A DNA stretch of 64,000 nucleotides, from NCBI GenBank assembly GCA_036674765.1, contig JARVKI010000054.1, forward strand, positions 186,001-250,000, in the 5' to 3' direction. Below are positions 60,427-64,000 of the stretch, piece after piece. Made by a program: the position numbers and the translations under genes. Each line of letters begins with the position of its first letter. The first letter of the stretch is position 1. Source of the DNA: Seiridium cupressi. Taxonomy: Eukaryota > Ascomycota > Sordariomycetes > Amphisphaeriales > Sporocadaceae. Below the pieces are notes generated by a model. The model saw only the letters and a list, made by a program, of their open reading frames with translations. It did not search any database and was not told the DNA's origin.

Positions 60427-60450
60427 GGACAGATAAAACTCCACTCACTG
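60427..60450 (-). repeat. right terminal inverted repeat of the Tc1-like element
   Basis: On the minus strand begins CAGTG, the usual Tc1-like terminal bases, next to TA at 60451-60452. Confidence 0.7.
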
Positions 60451-60761
60451 TACCTCCTTCTGCCCCCCTATTGTCTGTCGAAAAAGACCAGATTCCGCCA
60501 GCTGTGAGCAGCTGGGGAAAGCGGACACTCAAAATTCGCGGAGGCAAAAGCCAATGTCTAGCTATTCCCGCAACTAGTCCCAAAGGATCTTGCAGAATGG
60601 AGACAACGTGGCACAGAACAATCAGCTGTGGGACAACTCAGAGTCCATCTGCCAGAGAAGCACACGACCATAGGCATGTTAGAACCAGCAAACCCGGTAC
60701 TAAGAACCACGACTCCGAACAAAAAAAAAAGCTGTATAATTGAGACTATAGTCAACCAGAC
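60451..60761. other. short intergenic segment
   Basis: Between the transposon and the tRNA; includes a run of twelve A at 60720-60731 (T run on the minus strand) that may be a backup Pol III terminator. No gene seen. Confidence 0.5.
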
Positions 60762-60766
60762 AAAAA
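60762..60766 (-). terminator. RNA polymerase III terminator
   Basis: TTTTT on the minus strand, 2 bases after the 3' end of the tRNA. Confidence 0.75.
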
Positions 60767-60768
60767 TA

Positions 60769-60857
60769 GGTTCGAACGTGGATCGAACACGTGACCTTAG
60801 GATATTCCAGACTGTTTCTAGCTGCAATCCCACGCTATACCACTTAGCTACCGAACC
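60769..60857 (-). tRNA. tRNA-Cys (GCA) with an 18-nt intron
   Basis: Full cloverleaf on the minus strand: acceptor GGTTCGG pairing with TCGAACC (last pair G-T); D arm GCTA/TAGC around AGTGGTA; anticodon stem TGGGA/TCCTA with loop TT-GCA-G...A; 5-base variable loop; T arm ACGTG/CACGT with loop TTCGATC. The 18 bases CTAGAAACAGTCTGGAAT sit after position 37, the canonical tRNA intron site. Mature length is 71 before CCA addition. B box GGTTCGATCC-like (GTTCGATCC) and A box (TAGCTAAGTGG) are present. Confidence 0.9.
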
Positions 60858-62698
60858 TTGTTATCAAAACGCATCTTATTTCGTCCATTGACCACGAAAA
60901 ACGAGGAGAAACGGTTGGATTTGGGCTGATTGAGAGACTTTGGGCGACAGACCGGAGCGGGGCGGAGCTGCGGCGCTAGCGACCAGCCACCAATCAACTA
61001 GACGCGCTAGTGGCGGAGTGGGTTTAATTGGCTCAAAGCACTGCCTGATGGGCGAACAATGGTCTCCTATAGCTACCTAGGTAGCCTATCTGGACAAGTC
61101 TAACACAACGAACGAGAACCAAGGGTTCTCATGCCCAAAGCTTATACTTGGCGATGGAATTCTGTAGTAGTGCTGATAGTCAAGTATCTCTTCTTCATCA
61201 GCAGCCTGCCGTCACCAAAGCGAGTCATCCTGGTTTTGTCTGATCTTGGTTAGTGGCACGTCTCATTCCATTGCTGGGTCAATTGCTGAACACAGGCGTT
61301 CACGGTTAGCGGTCACGAAGCAGCGGTTTCTCGACACCAACAACAAGGTGAAATACAACGTACTCGAGACAAACTCGTCAGTCACGAGTCTTCACACAGA
61401 TCAATGAGGCTGGGTTGCATTGTTCAAGCTTCCCGGTGTCACGGCAGAGGCTGCACCGCCTTGAGTGCGACAACTACGTTAACCGGCAATGATACCATCC
61501 TATATCGGCCAACAGGACAATGGATAATATTCGTGCTTCAATTTTGTGCAGTTATGCCCCCTCGGAATTTCCGGCGCGGCTATTCGAGGCAAGTGGGCTG
61601 AAAGTCATCTAACGCGACGCGCTTTGAGATCTGAAAATGCTGTGGCTGGTCAGCACCTCCTCGTCCAGAAAACTGCGCGCGCCAGTTCGGTCCGCGGGCG
61701 AGACGCGAATCCCTGCCATGTCTTAGTGCGCCATTTGTTCTTAACTGTCCCCAGCGAGACCCCGCCAGCACATCTCAGAAGTCATTGCCCAGCCAAGTTC
61801 CTTCGTCCATTCCGTCGAGACTTTCATGAAGACCCCATCTGAAAAACGTTCGAAACGGAGCTGGGGGCCGTGGTGGCTGTTAGCGAAGCAAGCAAAGTCT
61901 GCGCGCTGCACCGACTTGACGCGCTTGACCCACAGAAACCTGCCAACGTACTGTACAATCTACCTCGGTTTCCCGTTAGATTGAATTGGGTTTTGTTGCG
62001 AGGTGGCCTCGTATGTCTACTGTTGCACCCCCAAGTTCACGTGTAAGCGCGAGGCCAGACACTCCAAGATGCATCAAGACGGGGCCGATGAGGCGGGTCT
62101 GTGCTACTTGCGATACTCTACCATCCACCAAGACACGACTTATTTCTTTCTGGGACTGTCGTGGTGGATAATTCTGACAAGGCTGGTCTCTGCCAACCCA
62201 GACAGCCAGGCGTGTGACACCACCAGTCAGGCGCGATTGCATGTGCTTAATCGCACAACATCAGCGACACAGTTCCTGCACCAGAACAAGGGGATTGATT
62301 CGTCTCTGGATACACAATGCACCAACATGTCAAAAAGCACCAGTCAGGCATGAGTGAGCGTGTAATCTAGCGCATAGTCCCCAGACTGCATATGCATAGC
62401 TGAGACTGAATTTGGTGCACCTTCAGTGTCCCAATTACAATGTCGAGGCAATGCGAGATGACAGGAAAGCTACGTATCGCGATCTGCAAGAAATATAGTT
62501 CAGACTTTCGAGCACTTGCATGAGTTAGTTTATGCTCGCCAAGAGTTAGTAGAGCCGGTGAGCCAGTTTGTGCACAGACTTTCATGTCCATCACTAACTT
62601 GTCTAATCCACGTGCGTCACTGCACTGAGAGGCCTCCCGGTCCGAGAGTCACTTCATGTACGCGGCCGGGTTGCGTGGGTAGCTCTGGGCGTAACAAT
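60858..62698. other. 1.8 kb region with no supported gene
   Basis: Upstream of the tRNA and of the TRP channel gene. Frames such as 62003-62353 lack motifs, ATG context and splice signals. Confidence 0.5.
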
Positions 62699-64000
62699 AT
62701 GAGTTTACTTGGTTCAATTGAAGAACAGTCGTCCATGGACCATGCTCGTGGCGTCGATGTTGAGAATGGGGAGCAAGACAATTTGCTGCGCCAGTCAAGC
62801 GCTGATAGTTCGGAGCAGGAGGATCCTCCATCCGTATACAAGTCAATTCACCGGTCAGTGTGAGCCATCCAGCCTCAAGTTTTAATGGCTGACCTGTACC
62901 AGAATAAGACGGCTGGTCATAGCAACTCTCGGTAAGGTGCCACTCCTTTTCGGGACCCCAAGCAGCCATTGATTCCAACGCCAGATGACCCCTACACTCT
63001 AAACGAACTCAGAGGCCCACGTCTGAATGTCGTTATAGTGCGACCCCTGGTCAACCGTCTTTACGATCCAGATGATCCGTCCCTAGGTAGGTGGCCCCTG
63101 TCGTTTCCCACCTGTGCTGCCGTCTGGTGTGGGTTGAACAAGAACACAGTTTATTGCCTGCTGGCAAATCGTATTCAGTTCTTAAGAGAACAGACCAACT
63201 CATCCCAGCAGACGGTTAGTACGGCTCGTGCTGCTCTCTGCGAGCTCGTCGCAGCTCGCGTTCTCCGGCGATTCAATGATGATCATGCTGGGCCCATCGG
63301 GCTACTCCTCCTGGCCCATATACTGGTCGAGGGTTTTGACCCCTTCCAGGGGGCACCTCCTGAGATCGAGGAAGAATATCGTCATCCCCAATGGCCTGTA
63401 CAGCGACGGGACGGGCGCGAGCGCAAACTCACCACACTCGAGTTGGCGATTGTCTCGGAGAGTAAGGTGTTCATCGGCTCGCCAGCTTGTCAGAAGGTCA
63501 TCGATGCCGTGTACAATGGCAGAATAGTGTATACTCCTATATCCTTCGTTGACATCCTCCCGGATCACTACAAGTTCCGGCCAATTTCCCTCTATGATGC
63601 TAGGAGCGCCCCTCTCTTACCTCACACTCGGCTTTCTGTTCCTCGGATACGTGCTGTCATAGAACTAGTGCACTTCTTTGTTCTGGTAGTCCTGTACGTC
63701 CTGACTATGACCTACCGCAGCAGTCCAAGAGTGTCGACGTTCGAATGGATTTTCATCATCTATACCGCTGGCTGGGTAGTAGACGAGTTCGCTGCTGTGA
63801 TTGAACATGGATGGCAGGTATACACGCAGACTCTGTGGTCGTTCTTGGACATCACCTTCATGGTCATATTTGGCGCCTACGTGGTCGGGCGCAGCTACGA
63901 TATTTCCGTTGGCAGCATTCTAAATGGCATGGGGCTCCATATTTTATGTACGGCCGCGCCCGTACTCCTGACAAGATCTGCGTTTGCCCTTCTTCCAGAT
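62699..64000 (+). CDS. TRP-like vacuolar cation channel (Yvc1 type), 3' partial
   Basis: Exons 62699-62853, 62903-62931, 62985-63086 and 63150 to the window end; introns of 49, 53 and 63 nt with good branch points, all phases fit, 379 residues so far. The soluble N-terminal part reads RRLVIATLDDPYTLNELRGP, RLNVVIVRPLVNRLYDPDD, VYCLLANRIQFLREQ and KLTTLELAIVSESKVFI, the conserved order of fungal TrpY/Yvc1 channels. Membrane helices follow near residues 278-298 (IELVHFFVLVVLYVLTMTY), 305-325 (WIFIIYTAGWVVDEFAAVIE) and 333-352 (LWSFLDITFMVIFGAYVVG); pore and C-terminus are outside the window. Known family role: Ca2+-activated, stretch-sensitive Ca2+ release from the vacuole during osmotic shock. 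Intact as far as seen. Confidence 0.92.

Larger units (their letters stand above)
59103..60450 (-). mobile_element. Tc1/mariner-type DNA transposon, about 1.35 kb, degenerate
   Basis: The element is bounded by TA dinucleotides (59101-59102 and 60451-60452). The right end, read on the minus strand, starts CAGTGAGTGGAGTTTTATCT; the left end reads AAGCCAGCCGGAGTTTATCT. They share the core GGAG(T)TTTATCTGTCC as imperfect terminal inverted repeats of roughly 24 bases. It encodes one transposase, now interrupted by stops. TA target-site duplication and single-ORF layout are typical of the Tc1/mariner superfamily. Confidence 0.85.

Noticed and set aside
62003..62353. 116-codon frame upstream of the TRP channel
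   Set aside because: No ATG in a sensible context and no protein-family feature.
1..64000. CRISPR array, operon or prophage-like features
   Set aside because: Genome is eukaryotic; no regularly spaced repeats were found.

Overview
The window is nuclear DNA from a filamentous ascomycete (Pezizomycotina). Genes carry short introns (about 45-150 nt) with GTRNGT-type donors and CTRAY branch points 10-20 nt before CAG/TAG acceptors. It also holds fungal-only families (AA9 monooxygenase, fungal F-box/2EXR proteins, a SesB-NACHT-WD type STAND gene, GAF hybrid histidine kinase, VID27, Tps1). Dead copies carry stops that mostly fit CpA-to-TpA change, as RIP would leave. I cannot name the species.

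Left part, 1-24 kb, accessory in character: a 5'-cut gene reconstructed here as an HExxH metallopeptidase-like region joined to cytochrome b5-like domains; a six-cysteine secreted protein; a decayed GMC oxidoreductase; a secreted killer-toxin/chitinase-associated-like protein; a two-module F-box-like protein; an AT-rich strip; a truncated Cys-containing ORF; an intact AA9 lytic polysaccharide monooxygenase; an F-box/ankyrin protein; and a C2H2-like nuclear protein.

Middle part, 24-46 kb, conserved housekeeping and signalling genes: CCT6 (chaperonin zeta), a prenylcysteine-oxidase-like flavoprotein, a short-chain dehydrogenase, VID27, TPS1 (trehalose-6-phosphate synthase) and a GAF hybrid histidine kinase, with gene-free stretches of 2-3 kb between some of them.

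Right part, 46-61 kb, a decay zone: an MFS transporter with a one-base frameshift, a fructosamine-kinase-like gene with a stop and frameshift, a NACHT NLR-like gene with four nonsense codons and frameshifts, a dead F-box gene, and a Tc1/mariner element whose transposase has four stops. A tRNA-Cys(GCA) with an 18-nt intron lies about 0.3 kb from the transposon. The window ends inside a TRP/Yvc1-like vacuolar cation channel gene.

Genes are monocistronic. I see no operon-like or clear secondary-metabolite cluster. The left arm looks oriented to secretion and substrate or host attack; the right arm holds non-self-recognition and F-box genes that have been inactivated. All splice models come from reading donors, acceptors and phase by eye, without transcripts.
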